From the NCBI GenBank assembly GCA_009781115.1, contig WQYT01000008.1:1-38062 (forward strand): a stretch of 38,062 nucleotides of DNA, written 5' to 3'. Position 1 is the first letter of the stretch, and each line of letters starts with the position of its first letter. Under the pieces are notes generated by a model, which did not search any database, was not told the origin of the DNA, and saw only the letters and a program-made list of their open reading frames with translations. Positions 28,366 through 38,062 of this stretch are shown piece by piece. This DNA is from Coriobacteriia bacterium (GTDB taxonomy: Bacteria > Actinomycetota > Coriobacteriia > WRKU01 > WQUG01). The translations under genes were made by a program, and so were the position numbers.

Positions 28366-29486
28366 ATTCTGTCCGCGCTCGCGCGAAGATCAACCTGACG
28401 CTTAATGTGCGCCCGCTGCCGGAGCCTCCGGATCAGCGGGCCGCTTCGCCTTATCATCAGCTGTCCAGCGTGTTTCATCTGATCGAGCTGGCCGATGAGC
28501 TTAGCTGGGAGCCAGCTGAGCGCTTCAGCCTGACCTGCGTGGGGCAGGGCCTGGACGACCTGCCAATCACGGAGAACCTGGCCTGGCAAGCGGCCTGTGC
28601 TTTTGCGGAGGCCACCCGGCGCGCGCTCCCGGCCTTGCATGTTCATATCGAGAAGCACATCCCCTCAGGGGCGGGCCTCGGGGGAGGCTCGGCAGATGCG
28701 GCGGCAATGTTGCTGCTGCTGGCCCATGAGAGCGGGATGTCAGATGCAGGTTTGCACGAAGCCCGGACAAAGGCGCGCCGAGTCGTCGCGCCCTACAGAG
28801 CCAGGCGCCAGCCAGAATGTTCACCAGCTAGCGCCAGTGTGTCGGAGGGGCACGGCAGCGAGAGTAATGCCAGCCCAGACAATGGTGTGCCGGGTTTGCG
28901 GCAGATCGCGGCTGGGCTGGGCGCTGATGTGGGGTTTTTCCTGGCGGACAGCGCGGCTTGCCTGATGGGCGGCATCGGCGACGAAGTGCGCGGCGTCTTG
29001 CGCCCAGCCGCAGGCGTGCCGGTGGTCATCGCCTGGGACCCGACCGCTCCCGTATCGACGCCGCAGGTCTATCAAGCCTTTGAGCAGCGCCTGCTGCCGG
29101 TCGACTCAGCGGGAGAAGCGGCGCTGGTTGACGTCCTGGAGCCGCACCCGAGCTCAACAGGCAATGAGGCGTCGGGGGGCTCGGAAAAATGTGCCGGTAT
29201 TGAGCAGTTGGCTCCACACCTTTACAATAATCTTAGTGCCGCGGCGTTTGCAATCAGCCCCGCGGCGCATAAGGTCTTTGAGTTTTTGGACAGTGCTCCT
29301 CAGTCATCATCAGTGGCGCTCTCAGGTACGGGCGGCGCGAGCTTTGCGCTCTGCGCTTCTTGGGCCTGTCGCGACGCGCTGGCGCGCGACGTACGCGCGG
29401 CGGGTTTTGCCGCCTCTGCGACTGAGCTGGCAGGACAAACACTCTCAGAGCAATTCGCCTCTGATCAGAAAGCAGGTAGGAAATGA
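28362..29486 (+). CDS. ispE: 4-diphosphocytidyl-2-C-methyl-D-erythritol kinase
   Basis: ARAKINLTLNV; IPSGAGLGGGSADAAAMLLLL; LGADVGFFL; SGTGGASFAL. Overlaps veg stop (ATGA). Confidence 0.95.
   Translation: MNSVRARAKINLTLNVRPLPEPPDQRAASPYHQLSSVFHLIELADELSWEPAERFSLTCVGQGLDDLPITENLAWQAACAFAEATRRALPALHVHIEKHIPSGAGLGGGSADAAAMLLLLAHESGMSDAGLHEARTKARRVVAPYRARRQPECSPASASVSEGHGSESNASPDNGVPGLRQIAAGLGADVGFFLADSAACLMGGIGDEVRGVLRPAAGVPVVIAWDPTAPVSTPQVYQAFEQRLLPVDSAGEAALVDVLEPHPSSTGNEASGGSEKCAGIEQLAPHLYNNLSAAAFAISPAAHKVFEFLDSAPQSSSVALSGTGGASFALCASWACRDALARDVRAAGFAASATELAGQTLSEQFASDQKAGRK
28761..28840. repeat. Copy of the GGCGCGCCGAGTCGTCGCGCCCTAC element inside ispE
   Basis: 28761-28795 matches 32586-32620 except two bases. 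Confidence 0.88.
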
Positions 29487-30376
29487 GCCTCCCCTCGGAA
29501 TATCCGATCCCCTCTCCCGGTCCCGAGGTCGATCCCCTTCGCAACTCGCAGGAAAGCGGACAGGTTGACGCGGTCATTTTAGCGGGCGGAAGCGCTGAGG
29601 CGCTTGACGCGCAGTGTGTGGCCAAGGGCCTGTTTCCGGTGGCCGGGCGCCCGCTGGTCGCCTGGGTCGCCGCTGCGCTTCGCAACGCGCAGTCCATTCG
29701 CAAGATCGTAGCGGTCGTGCCAACTGACGAAGACCTCGGCGACTGGACGGACCTGGTCGATGGGGTGGTCGTCCATGACGCCAGCTTCTCTGAGAATCTG
29801 GGCGCGGGCATTGGCGCCTTGCCCAAGGATCTCCAGCTGGTGGGCGTTACCGGCGACATCCCGGCCCTGACGCCAGAGGCGATCGATGACCTGGTGGCTC
29901 AGACGCTCGCGCGCAAAGTGGCCGTCTGCTACCCGCTTATTTCTGAGGGCGACATGCTGGAGCAGTTCCCCGGCAGCGCGCGGACCTTCTTCAAGCTGAA
30001 GTCCGGGCGCTACACGGGCGGCAACGCGATGCTGGGCGACCCGCGCCTGTTCGCGCCGCTGCACGATCTGACGCAGCAGATGTTCGAGACGCGCAAAAGC
30101 CCGGTCAAGATGCTGCAGCTGATTGGTCCGGCCTTTGCGGCTAAGCTCCTTGCCGGACGCCTGGAGCCGGTCGATGTGGAAAAGCGACTCTCCAAGATAA
30201 TGAACGCCTCCTGCGCGGCCATCTACACGCGCTACGCAAGCATTGGCGCCGATGTAGACAAACCTGCCGACATCGCGCCGGTCGAGCATTTTCTTGCGCA
30301 CGCGCACGAGACCGCGCACGAGAGCGGGACCGGGGCCGCGAGCAAGACCGAGACCGGGACCGGGACCGAGAGCTGA
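29483..30376 (+). CDS. MobA-like NTP transferase domain protein
   Basis: VDAVILAGGSAEALDAQCVAKGLFPVAGRPLVAWVAAAL. Confidence 0.85.
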   Translation: MSLPSEYPIPSPGPEVDPLRNSQESGQVDAVILAGGSAEALDAQCVAKGLFPVAGRPLVAWVAAALRNAQSIRKIVAVVPTDEDLGDWTDLVDGVVVHDASFSENLGAGIGALPKDLQLVGVTGDIPALTPEAIDDLVAQTLARKVAVCYPLISEGDMLEQFPGSARTFFKLKSGRYTGGNAMLGDPRLFAPLHDLTQQMFETRKSPVKMLQLIGPAFAAKLLAGRLEPVDVEKRLSKIMNASCAAIYTRYASIGADVDKPADIAPVEHFLAHAHETAHESGTGAASKTETGTGTES

Positions 30377-30479
30377 CGCAGCCGACGCAGCTCACGCGCC
30401 GGACGAAAATATTTCGCGCACCCGCTCGTCTTTATCTACAATAAAAGAGTACAAACAATGAAGCAGGGAGTAAGCAAGC

Positions 30480-30938
30480 ATGGTAGTTGGCCTGGGGGTA
30501 GATATCGTCGAGATCGAGCGCATGCGCCTGGCGCTTGAGCGCCGCCCGCGCATGCGGGAGCGTCTGTTCTCCGATGAGGAGCGCCTTTACTGCGAGCGCA
30601 AGGCGCGCCCGGAAGTCCACTATGCGCTGCGTTTTGCCGCTAAAGAGGCGGTCTTCAAGGCGCTGGGCACCGGCTTTTCCGGGATGCGGTTTCGCGATGT
30701 CGAGGTGGCCCGTGACGAGAAGGGCCGCCCCTATCCCATTTTGCGCGGCGCGGCTGAGGCGCGCGCGGCGGCCCTCGGCGTCACAGAGACGCACCTCTCC
30801 CTCTCATTTACGCACACGACGGCGGTTGCCAGCGCGGTGGTGCTGACCCCCGAGGCCCGTCCGGTCGTTGCCGATGATCCGGAAAGCCAGCGCGAGGAAC
30901 TTGCGCGTCGTTTCAAGGAGGCGCGCGACCTTGTATAA
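30480..30938 (+). CDS. acpS: Holo-[acyl-carrier-protein] synthase
   Basis: VVGLGVDIVEIERM; FAAKEAVFKALGTG; LSFTHTTAVASAVV. Confidence 0.95.
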   Translation: MVVGLGVDIVEIERMRLALERRPRMRERLFSDEERLYCERKARPEVHYALRFAAKEAVFKALGTGFSGMRFRDVEVARDEKGRPYPILRGAAEARAAALGVTETHLSLSFTHTTAVASAVVLTPEARPVVADDPESQREELARRFKEARDLV

Positions 30939-32517
30939 CCTTCTGACAACTGCGCAGATCCGCGACCTTGAGGACAGCGCGGTCCACGAGCAGGGCATCA
31001 CGGAGAAGCGCCTGATGCTTGACGCGGGGACTGCGGTCGCCGATTTTGTGGAGGGAAACTCCTATCAGATGCCGGCGGCGGTAATCTGCGGCCCGGGCAA
31101 AAACGGGGGGGACGGCTGGGTCGCGGCGCGCGTCCTGCATAGCCGGGGCAACAAGGTCACCGTTTATACCACGCAGCATCCCAAGAGCGCCAAAGGCCTC
31201 CTGGCAGAGATCATCTATGAGGCGACAAGCGCCGGTGTGCACTGGGAGTACTGGGAGGTAAGCCCGGGGCCGGATGTCTTTAACACCTACGGGGTGCTGG
31301 TTGACGCTATCCTGGGGATTGGGTGCCGGATTCCTCTGGGGAGCGCGCCGGGAGAGCTGGGCTACTGGGGCCGGATGATGAACCAGTCCCGTTCGCCGGT
31401 TGTGGCCGTTGATGTCCCGACCGGAGTGTCGGGCGATAACGGGAACGTGGATGAGAACGCGGTCCTGGCCGAAGCAACGGTCACGATGCTTGCGGCCAAA
31501 GTCGGGCTGGCCCTGGCCCCTGCGGCGCGCCATACCGGGGACGTGATCGTGGCGGACCTGGGAGTCACGACCGATTCACTTCAGACTCTCTATGACATGC
31601 CGGCTGTGTATGTGGACCAGGAGTACGCGCTTCAGATGCCGCTGCCCGCCTTTGACGCGAATAAGTACTCCCGGGGACGCGCGCTCATCATTGCGGGCAG
31701 CCGGGCCTATCCGGGCGCCGCGGTCATGGCGGCCCTGGCTGCGTGCCGCTGTGGCGCGGGCTACGTGCAGCTGGCCGTGCCTGCCGGCATTGCGCCGCTG
31801 GTGCGGACCCACCTGTTGACGGCGCCGGTCATCGAGCTGCCCGAGACGCGCGAGGGTCTTATCAATGGCCCGAAGGCACTTGAGATGCTGATGGAGCTGA
31901 GCGCCCAGGCAGACAGCGTGCTGATTGGCCCCGGTCTGGGGCGTGACGAGCGCCTGCTTGAAATGGTGCGTCGCCTGGTGCTTGACCGCTGCAGTGCGGT
32001 TACCGACGTGCCGCTGGTCCTTGACGCCGACGCGCTTGCCGCGTTTGAGGGCCACCCGGAACGTCTGCTGGTCACGATGACGGGGCGCCAGATGGTTGTG
32101 ACGCCTCACAGCGGGGAGGCGGCGCGCCTGCTGGGCCGCTCCTTGTCCGCGCATGAGGCGCTGTCGCAGGTACTCAGCCTTGCAAAAGAGCTCTCGGGCC
32201 CGCTGGTTACCTGTGTGTTTAAAGGACCTTCGACCGTGATTGCCAGTCCGTTTGGCACGATCATCGATGGTCAGGGGCCGCCGACGCTTGCGACGGCGGG
32301 CACAGGCGACGTACTGGCGGGGATGATCGTGTCGCTTTTGACGCAGGGGATGGAGCCGCGCATCGCAGCGGCGCTTGCAGTGCGGCTGCAGGCCCACAGC
32401 GCCGCGCTGGCGACCGAGGACCTGACGCCGCTCTCGGTCACGGCGCTCGACGTCATCGACAACATCCCTGACGCCGCCCGCACCCTGATGCAAAGCCTGC
32501 GCCAGGACTATGCGTGA
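30931..32517 (+). CDS. Bifunctional NAD(P)H-hydrate epimerase / ADP-dependent NAD(P)H-hydrate dehydratase
   Basis: TTG start after AAGGAGG; VICGPGKNGGDGWVAAR; GTGDVLAGMIVSLL. Confidence 0.93.
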   Translation: MYNLLTTAQIRDLEDSAVHEQGITEKRLMLDAGTAVADFVEGNSYQMPAAVICGPGKNGGDGWVAARVLHSRGNKVTVYTTQHPKSAKGLLAEIIYEATSAGVHWEYWEVSPGPDVFNTYGVLVDAILGIGCRIPLGSAPGELGYWGRMMNQSRSPVVAVDVPTGVSGDNGNVDENAVLAEATVTMLAAKVGLALAPAARHTGDVIVADLGVTTDSLQTLYDMPAVYVDQEYALQMPLPAFDANKYSRGRALIIAGSRAYPGAAVMAALAACRCGAGYVQLAVPAGIAPLVRTHLLTAPVIELPETREGLINGPKALEMLMELSAQADSVLIGPGLGRDERLLEMVRRLVLDRCSAVTDVPLVLDADALAAFEGHPERLLVTMTGRQMVVTPHSGEAARLLGRSLSAHEALSQVLSLAKELSGPLVTCVFKGPSTVIASPFGTIIDGQGPPTLATAGTGDVLAGMIVSLLTQGMEPRIAAALAVRLQAHSAALATEDLTPLSVTALDVIDNIPDAARTLMQSLRQDYA

Positions 32518-32594
32518 GAGTGTGAGTAGAAACAACCCTGCAGCAAAGGCGCGCCGAGTCGTCGCGGAGGGTGAGCCGCAGCAGGGCCCGGACG

Positions 32595-32735
32595 CAGGCG
32601 CGCCGAGTCGTCGCGCCCTACGGGACCTCTGCTGGATGGGACTGCTACAGCTGTCGCCTGATGATTATTCTGGCGCTAGCTGTGCTTGCTCCGGCTGGCT
32701 CCCGCCCCGTAGGGCGCGACGACTCGGCGCGCCTG
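32595..32735. repeat. Inverted-repeat element with perfect 30-bp arms (32595-32624 / 32706-32735)
   Basis: caggcgcgccgagtcgtcgcgccctacggg and its reverse complement. Confidence 0.93.
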
Positions 32736-32812
32736 GGTACTGGGCAGCGAGCTCGGACCCCTGCGACGACGGCAGCCGGCAGTAAGTGGCAAAGTAATTG
32801 GAGGTAAAGGTA

Positions 32813-34033
32813 ATGACCGCACATCGTGATGCCTGGGTAGAGATCGACCTGGGCGCCCTGCAGGCTAACGTACGTACCTTCTGCGAGCTTATTGGCCCGC
32901 GCACGCAATTCATGGCCGTGGTCAAGGCCGATGCCTACGGGCACGGCGCCATCCGCTGCGCCACGGCGGCGCTGGAGGCGGGCGCGACCTGGCTGGGCGT
33001 GGCCACCGCCGACGAAGCGCTCGAACTGCGCGCCGCAGGCGACGTCGCTGCCGCTACCCCTCCGGCCCTGGCTACGCCCGCCACACGCGGCGGGGCGGCG
33101 ACTCTCGCAGACGTCCCGATCCTGGTCTTCGCCGAGGTCCCGGAAACGGCGCTGGCGGAGCTGATCGAGGCGCACGTCGATCTCTGCGCGAGCAGCCTGC
33201 GCTTCCTGAAGGCTGCCTCTCGCGAAGCCGCCCGGCTGGGACAGACCGCACGCTTCCACCTGAAAGTTGACACCGGCATGCATCGCATTGGCGTGGCGCC
33301 CGATGAGGCGGCGCGCGTCCTGCTTGAAATCGAGGACCTCCCCGGCCTCCAGCTGGCGGGCGTGTTTACGCACTTTGCCACGGCAGATGTGGAGGGGGAC
33401 TGGGATGCGGGCGTGCAGCTGCGCCGCTTCGAGGCGGCGCTTGCGGCCATCCGCAACACCGGCATTGACATCCCGCTTGTGCACGCGGCCAACTCCGCGG
33501 CGGCGGTGCTGATACCTGAGGCGCGCTACGATATGGTGCGCGTGGGCATCTCGCTCTACGGCCTGTATGCCAGCGAGGACACGCCGCGCCACATCAAGCT
33601 GCATCCGGTCATGTCGGTCAAGGCGCGCACCACGCTGGTCAAAACGATCGCCACCGGCGAGGGTGTCAGCTACGGGCTGACCTGGCGTGCTCCCAAACCA
33701 ACCCGCATCGCGACGCTGCCGCTCGGCTACGCTGATGGCATGCCGCGGCGCCTGAGCAATCGCCTGGAGTTCCTGCTGGAGCGCAATGGCCGCCGCATCG
33801 ACCAGGCAGGGCGCATCTGCATGGACCAGCTCATGGCAGAAATCCCTGCGGGCGAGCAGGTCGAAGCGGGGGACACGTTCATCATCATCGGGCAGGCAAA
33901 CGTAGCCGCCAACGATCTGTACCGGGCGCATACTAACGCGATCACCGTCGAGCAGTACGCGAAGGCGGCAGACTCGATCGAACACGAGATCACAATCGGT
34001 TTTGGAAGGCGCTTAGAGAAAATCTACCTCTAG
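32813..34033 (+). CDS. alr: Alanine racemase
   Basis: FMAVVKADAYGHGA PLP lysine motif; VDTGMHRIGV; VGISLYGLY; GRICMDQLM. Confidence 0.96.
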   Translation: MTAHRDAWVEIDLGALQANVRTFCELIGPRTQFMAVVKADAYGHGAIRCATAALEAGATWLGVATADEALELRAAGDVAAATPPALATPATRGGAATLADVPILVFAEVPETALAELIEAHVDLCASSLRFLKAASREAARLGQTARFHLKVDTGMHRIGVAPDEAARVLLEIEDLPGLQLAGVFTHFATADVEGDWDAGVQLRRFEAALAAIRNTGIDIPLVHAANSAAAVLIPEARYDMVRVGISLYGLYASEDTPRHIKLHPVMSVKARTTLVKTIATGEGVSYGLTWRAPKPTRIATLPLGYADGMPRRLSNRLEFLLERNGRRIDQAGRICMDQLMAEIPAGEQVEAGDTFIIIGQANVAANDLYRAHTNAITVEQYAKAADSIEHEITIGFGRRLEKIYL

Positions 34034-34062
34034 ACGCGCCTGGATGCCGCCCGCCGGACTTT

Positions 34063-34097
34063 GCTGACAGAATTACCCCAGGGGTAATTCTGTCAGC
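34063..34097. repeat. Perfect short palindromic element
   Basis: gctgacagaattaccccaggggtaattctgtcagc. Confidence 0.95.
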
Positions 34098-34126
34098 TGG
34101 GCCCCTGTTGCCCTCCGCGATGCCTC

Positions 34127-34220
34127 GTGTGTCAGGGGGACGTATAACTTGACACATTCCTTTGCCCTGACAGAAGAATTATCTGGTGAATGTGTCAAGT
34201 TATACGTCCCCCTGACACAC
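34127..34220. repeat. Inverted repeat, 33-bp perfect arms, 28-nt loop
   Basis: gtgtgtcagggggacgtataacttgacacattc ... gaatgtgtcaagttatacgtccccctgacacac. Confidence 0.95.
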
Positions 34221-34230
34221 CCCTGACACA

Positions 34231-34261
34231 TGACAGAATTACCCCTGGGGTAATTCTGTCA
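34231..34261. repeat. Perfect short palindrome bracketed by 19-bp direct repeats
   Basis: ctgacacacccctgacaca at 34212-34230 and 34262-34280 directly abut the palindrome. Confidence 0.95.
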
Positions 34262-34351
34262 CTGACACACCCCTGACACACGGCGTCTGCTGGGTCCGAT
34301 GATACGCTACACTATAAACACGAGTTTACTGCGCCAATGGAAGGGGCCCAA

Positions 34352-35782
34352 ATGGATCAAACTACCAACTTTGTTGCAAGTCGCGTACGGAAGCTGCTGC
34401 TTGCGCGCGCTTTAATCAGTATCGTTATCGCCGTGATTATTGTCGGTGTTGCGATGGCGGCGGGCGCTCCTTTCAGAAGCCTTCTCAAACCGGTCAAGAA
34501 CCTGGGCACGAGTACCCAGATCAGTACGTCCCAGATAAAGACGAACATGATCGTACGCATCAAGGCTGACGAGATCTATGACACGGGCATTTATTACTAC
34601 GGGGACAGCAGCGGGAAGGTCGGGATCGTCAATCTTAAGAATGGCGCCCTGCTGATCAACATCCCCAGCGCGCAGGAAAGCGTTATCGGCAAGACGAACG
34701 TGGAGCTGACCGGCGCCATCGCGACGATCACTTCCACTCGGTCGGGGAACGTCGATAAGTTCATCAATGGGATCGCCCAGGATGAGAAGATGACCGCTGG
34801 GCAGCAGGCTGCGCTTCGTGCGAGTATCCCGGACGTGCAGCTCAATTACAACAACGGCTGGGTTTTCTCGTTGGCGCTCACCTGGATCGCGACCATCGCG
34901 TGCGCGCTGTTAATCCTGGACGCGATCTCACGGCTCATACTGCTTGGTTCTCCGGAGCGCTCGTCGGCGTATCGGCGGCTCGTCAAGAAGGGCTCGCCGG
35001 TATCGGTGGCGGAGCTGGCGGCCAAACTTGATGAGGCGGCTGCGGGCGGCACTGTTACGCGGGTGGGCAAGTCGCTCTACTTCTGTCCGGAGGTCGTGGC
35101 TTCCTTTGCCGGCGCCAGCGGACAGCTGCATCCGGCTGATGATCTCATCTGGATTTATGTCAAAGTGATGCGTCGCCGCATCTATGGCGTCGTCCCGGCG
35201 GGGAGTAACTGGAGCGTGATGCTCTGCTTCACTGACAAGCGGGCGGTCACCATGGCTGCGCGCAACGAGGCTCAGGCCAAAGATCGCATTCAGGAGATCC
35301 TCAGTATTCATCCAAACGTACTCTCGGGCCACTCCTCTGATCGCCAGGCAAAGTTCAACATGGGCAATATGGACGCACTGCGCCGTGACCTGCAGAACCA
35401 GGGGCATCCGGTCGCTTCGACTGCTCCCGCTCCCATTCCGGCGGCGTCGGGTGCGGTGCAGGAGCCCCAGCCCCAGCCCCATGATCCGGCCCTGTTGTCA
35501 GGGCCTGGGACGGCGCCTGTGCCTGCGCCGACCTCGGCTTTGGAGCAGAAGCAGAGCTGGGCGACGGGGCAGTTTGTCTCGAAGACCGACAAAGAAGTGC
35601 GCAGGCAGATGAAGGCCGCGAAGAAGGAGGCCCGGGCGAAGAGGCGGCGCGGCGAGTTTGACGCGCGTGATGTCTCCGCCCCGCCGGTCGACATGCAGGC
35701 GAGCGCGCCCAAAGAAGCGACCGCTCCCCATGAGGCGTCGAGCTTTGGACTGGGCGACGACGAATTCGGTGGCGACTTCTGA
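34352..35782 (+). CDS. Membrane protein of unknown function
   Basis: TM helices near N-terminus and middle (ALISIVIAVIIVGVAMAAG; FSLALTWIATIACALLILDAI); Ala/Pro/Gln-rich C-terminus. Confidence 0.7.
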   Translation: MDQTTNFVASRVRKLLLARALISIVIAVIIVGVAMAAGAPFRSLLKPVKNLGTSTQISTSQIKTNMIVRIKADEIYDTGIYYYGDSSGKVGIVNLKNGALLINIPSAQESVIGKTNVELTGAIATITSTRSGNVDKFINGIAQDEKMTAGQQAALRASIPDVQLNYNNGWVFSLALTWIATIACALLILDAISRLILLGSPERSSAYRRLVKKGSPVSVAELAAKLDEAAAGGTVTRVGKSLYFCPEVVASFAGASGQLHPADDLIWIYVKVMRRRIYGVVPAGSNWSVMLCFTDKRAVTMAARNEAQAKDRIQEILSIHPNVLSGHSSDRQAKFNMGNMDALRRDLQNQGHPVASTAPAPIPAASGAVQEPQPQPHDPALLSGPGTAPVPAPTSALEQKQSWATGQFVSKTDKEVRRQMKAAKKEARAKRRRGEFDARDVSAPPVDMQASAPKEATAPHEASSFGLGDDEFGGDF

Positions 35783-36042
35783 CGCATCTAAACGCCGTCT
35801 GGCGTCGTTCCCGCAAAACTCACGGCCTTATAGGCCGCATCGTTTCGCGGCGCCTGGCCAGGCGACGTTTATCTTGCGTCAGATAAGTAGCCGACTACTC
35901 TCTTGTCATCAGGTATCTTCTTTGTCATCCTGCGCTGCGCGTAGTCGCAGTGCGCGCAATGACATGATAAGGGGATCTTTTAATATCGTGCTGTATAATG
36001 GTTCTACCGCAAAGCCAACCGCAGCACAGAAAGGTTCCACCC

Positions 36043-37563
36043 GTGGCACATTTCTATAACGACCCCTCCCGCACCTTCAGCGAATACCTGCTCCTTCCGG
36101 ACTACACCGACAAGGACTGCGTGCCGGACAACGTGAGCCTGCGCACGCCGATCGTGAAATTCGCGCGCGGCGATGAGGCGCCGCTGCACCTCAACATCCC
36201 GCTGAGCTCGGCGATCATGCAATCGGTGAGCGGCGACCGGATGGCCGTGGCGCTCGCGCAGCAGGGTGGCATCAGCTTCATCTACGGAGCGCAGTCCATC
36301 GAGAGCGAGGCGGCGATGGTGCGCCGCGTCAAGGACTTCAAGGCCGGCTTCGTGCGCAGCGACAGCAACCTGAGCGCGACCTCGACGCTGGCAGACGTCA
36401 CCGCTCTCAAAGAGGCCAACGGGCACTCGACGATGGCAGTCACCGAGGACGGCACCAACAACGGCAAGCTGCTCGGCATCGTGACCGGGCGCGACTATCG
36501 CGTCAGCCGCATGGATCCGAGCACGCCGGTCACGACCTTCATGACGCCTCTGAGCAAGCTGATCTATGCCGAGGAGGGCGTCAGCCTGGCGGAGGCCAAC
36601 GACATCTTATGGGATCACAAGCTCAACGCGCTCCCCATCCTGGACGGCGCGGGGCGGCTGGCCTACTTCGTGTTCCGCAAGGACTACGACACGCACAAAC
36701 ACAACGCCCAGGAGGTGCTGGACACGCACAAGCGCTACCTGGTGGGCGCCGGCATCAACACACGCGACTACACCGAGCGCATCCCCGCGCTGGTCGAGGC
36801 GGGCGCCGATGTGCTCTGCATCGACAGTTCCGAGGGTTTCACGGAGTGGCAGCGCGAGACGATCGCCTGGGTGCGCAGCGAGTTCGGCGAGGCGGTCAAG
36901 ATCGGCGCCGGCAACGTGGTCGACCGCGAGGGATTCCGCTTTCTGGCTGAGGCGGGAGCGGACTTCGTCAAGATCGGCATCGGCGGCGGCAGCATCTGCA
37001 TCACGCGCGAGACCAAGGGCATCGGCCGCGGGCAGGCGAGCGCGGTCATCGAGGTGGCCGACGAGCGCAACCGCTACTTCGAGGAGACCGGCATCTATGT
37101 GCCGCTGTGCAGTGATGGCGGCATCGTCTATGACTACCACATGACGCTCGCGCTGGCGATGGGCGCCGACTTCCTCATGCTGGGGCGCTACTTTGCCCGC
37201 TTTGACGAGTCGCCCTCGGCGCGCATCAACCTCAACGGCACGATGGTCAAGGAGTACTGGGGCGAGGGGAGCAACCGCGCCCGCAATTGGCAGCGCTACG
37301 ACAGTGGCGGCGAGGCGCCGAGCGCGGCCGTCCAGGCTCGGCTGAGCTTCGAGGAGGGCGTCGATTCCTACGTGCCCTACGCCGGGCGCCTGAAGGACAA
37401 CGTCGAGCTGAGCCTGAAGAAGGTCCGGTCGACCATGTGCAACTGCGGCGTGCTGACGATCCCCGACCTTCAGAGCAAGGCGAAGCTCACCGTGGTGAGC
37501 GCCACCAGCATCGTCGAAGGCGGCGCGCATGATGTTATCCAGAAGAACCCCGAGCGAAGATAA
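36043..37563 (+). CDS. guaB: IMP dehydrogenase
   Basis: GTG start; [43 protein letters not shown]-like insert. Confidence 0.94.
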   Translation: MAHFYNDPSRTFSEYLLLPDYTDKDCVPDNVSLRTPIVKFARGDEAPLHLNIPLSSAIMQSVSGDRMAVALAQQGGISFIYGAQSIESEAAMVRRVKDFKAGFVRSDSNLSATSTLADVTALKEANGHSTMAVTEDGTNNGKLLGIVTGRDYRVSRMDPSTPVTTFMTPLSKLIYAEEGVSLAEANDILWDHKLNALPILDGAGRLAYFVFRKDYDTHKHNAQEVLDTHKRYLVGAGINTRDYTERIPALVEAGADVLCIDSSEGFTEWQRETIAWVRSEFGEAVKIGAGNVVDREGFRFLAEAGADFVKIGIGGGSICITRETKGIGRGQASAVIEVADERNRYFEETGIYVPLCSDGGIVYDYHMTLALAMGADFLMLGRYFARFDESPSARINLNGTMVKEYWGEGSNRARNWQRYDSGGEAPSAAVQARLSFEEGVDSYVPYAGRLKDNVELSLKKVRSTMCNCGVLTIPDLQSKAKLTVVSATSIVEGGAHDVIQKNPERR

Positions 37564-37802
37564 TTGCCCGGCAATAATCTCGCAACTCATGCGTAGGGCG
37601 CGTCGACCCGACGCGCCTTCCCACAGGCAAAACAGCACTAAAGAAAACCTAGATCTCACAACCACAAGGCGCACACATGTGCGGGTTTGCGGTACAATAG
37701 ATATCAAAGAACTTAACGCCGGGGCAACCCGGATCGTTGCTCGCCAGCCAGAGCTGCGCGCTGCCATCGATACCATCGTTATCAACATCGAAGGAGCGTG
37801 AC

Positions 37803-38062
37803 ATGGAAAACAAGATCCAACTGTTTGAGGGACAACAAGTTCGCCACGAGTGGGATGCGGAAAGGGAAAAGCTGTGGCTTTCAGTGCTTGATGTCATAGC
37901 TGTTTTGACCGAACAGCCTGATTATCAAAAAGTTCGGAATTACTGGAAGTGGTTGAAAAAGAAGCTGATCGATGAGGGTAGTCAGTTGGTTAGTAATACT
38001 ACCCAACTGAAACTGGAGGCGGCTGATGGGAAGTATTACAAGACAGATGTTATGGATACTGA
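37803..38062 (+). CDS. BRO-N domain protein (phage antirepressor / DinD-like), truncated by window end
   Basis: MENKIQLFEGQQVRHEWDAEREKLWLSVLDVIAVLTEQPDYQKVRNYWKWLKKKL; RBS AAGGAG. Confidence 0.75.
   Translation, partial: MENKIQLFEGQQVRHEWDAEREKLWLSVLDVIAVLTEQPDYQKVRNYWKWLKKKLIDEGSQLVSNTTQLKLEAADGKYYKTDVMDT

Noticed and set aside
32645-33985. 446-aa minus-strand ORF
   Set aside because: Antisense to alr; no recognisable motifs.
36607-37788. 393-aa minus-strand ORF
   Set aside because: Antisense to guaB; no recognisable motifs.
37529-37801. 90-aa ORF after guaB
   Set aside because: Overlaps the guaB 3' end and a repeat-like segment; only the last part looks protein-like and I cannot assign it.

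Overview
38,062-bp bacterial window with high GC, probably Actinomycetota and Coriobacteriia-like (this is inferred from gene content and style; no search was run). Housekeeping blocks: groES-groEL; a two-component system; tRNA-Arg(ACG); veg-ispE-nucleotidyltransferase-acpS-nnrE/D-alr; and guaB. Between them lie accessory regions: a large thioester/pilin-domain surface adhesin with an LPxAG-like anchor; a beta-helix-like surface protein; three toxin-antitoxin-like modules (HigBA, HicAB, and an RHH antitoxin with an uncharacterised partner); a cluster of tandem lipoprotein genes; an AAA ATPase preceded by a five-copy iteron-like array; and an arginine deiminase. The most notable signals are: (1) two TA-type modules bracketed by near-identical ~122 bp and ~140 bp direct repeats; (2) five TTTCGTATTT repeats at alternating 19/20-bp spacing upstream of the ATPase; (3) an arginine deiminase whose expected catalytic Cys codon reads Ala; (4) dispersed palindromic elements, one forming an in-frame insertion in ispE and another encoding the C-terminal tail of the response regulator; (5) perfect 72-bp and 82-bp spacerless palindromes; (6) an 11-G tract that puts a secreted SH3 ORF out of frame; (7) gene relics (TA copy fused to CHAP, SDR 3' end, DUF4143 ATPase). 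I did not identify a single, clearly complete new multi-gene system. The best candidates are the repeat-bracketed HigBA plus membrane-protein cassette and the iteron/ATPase locus.
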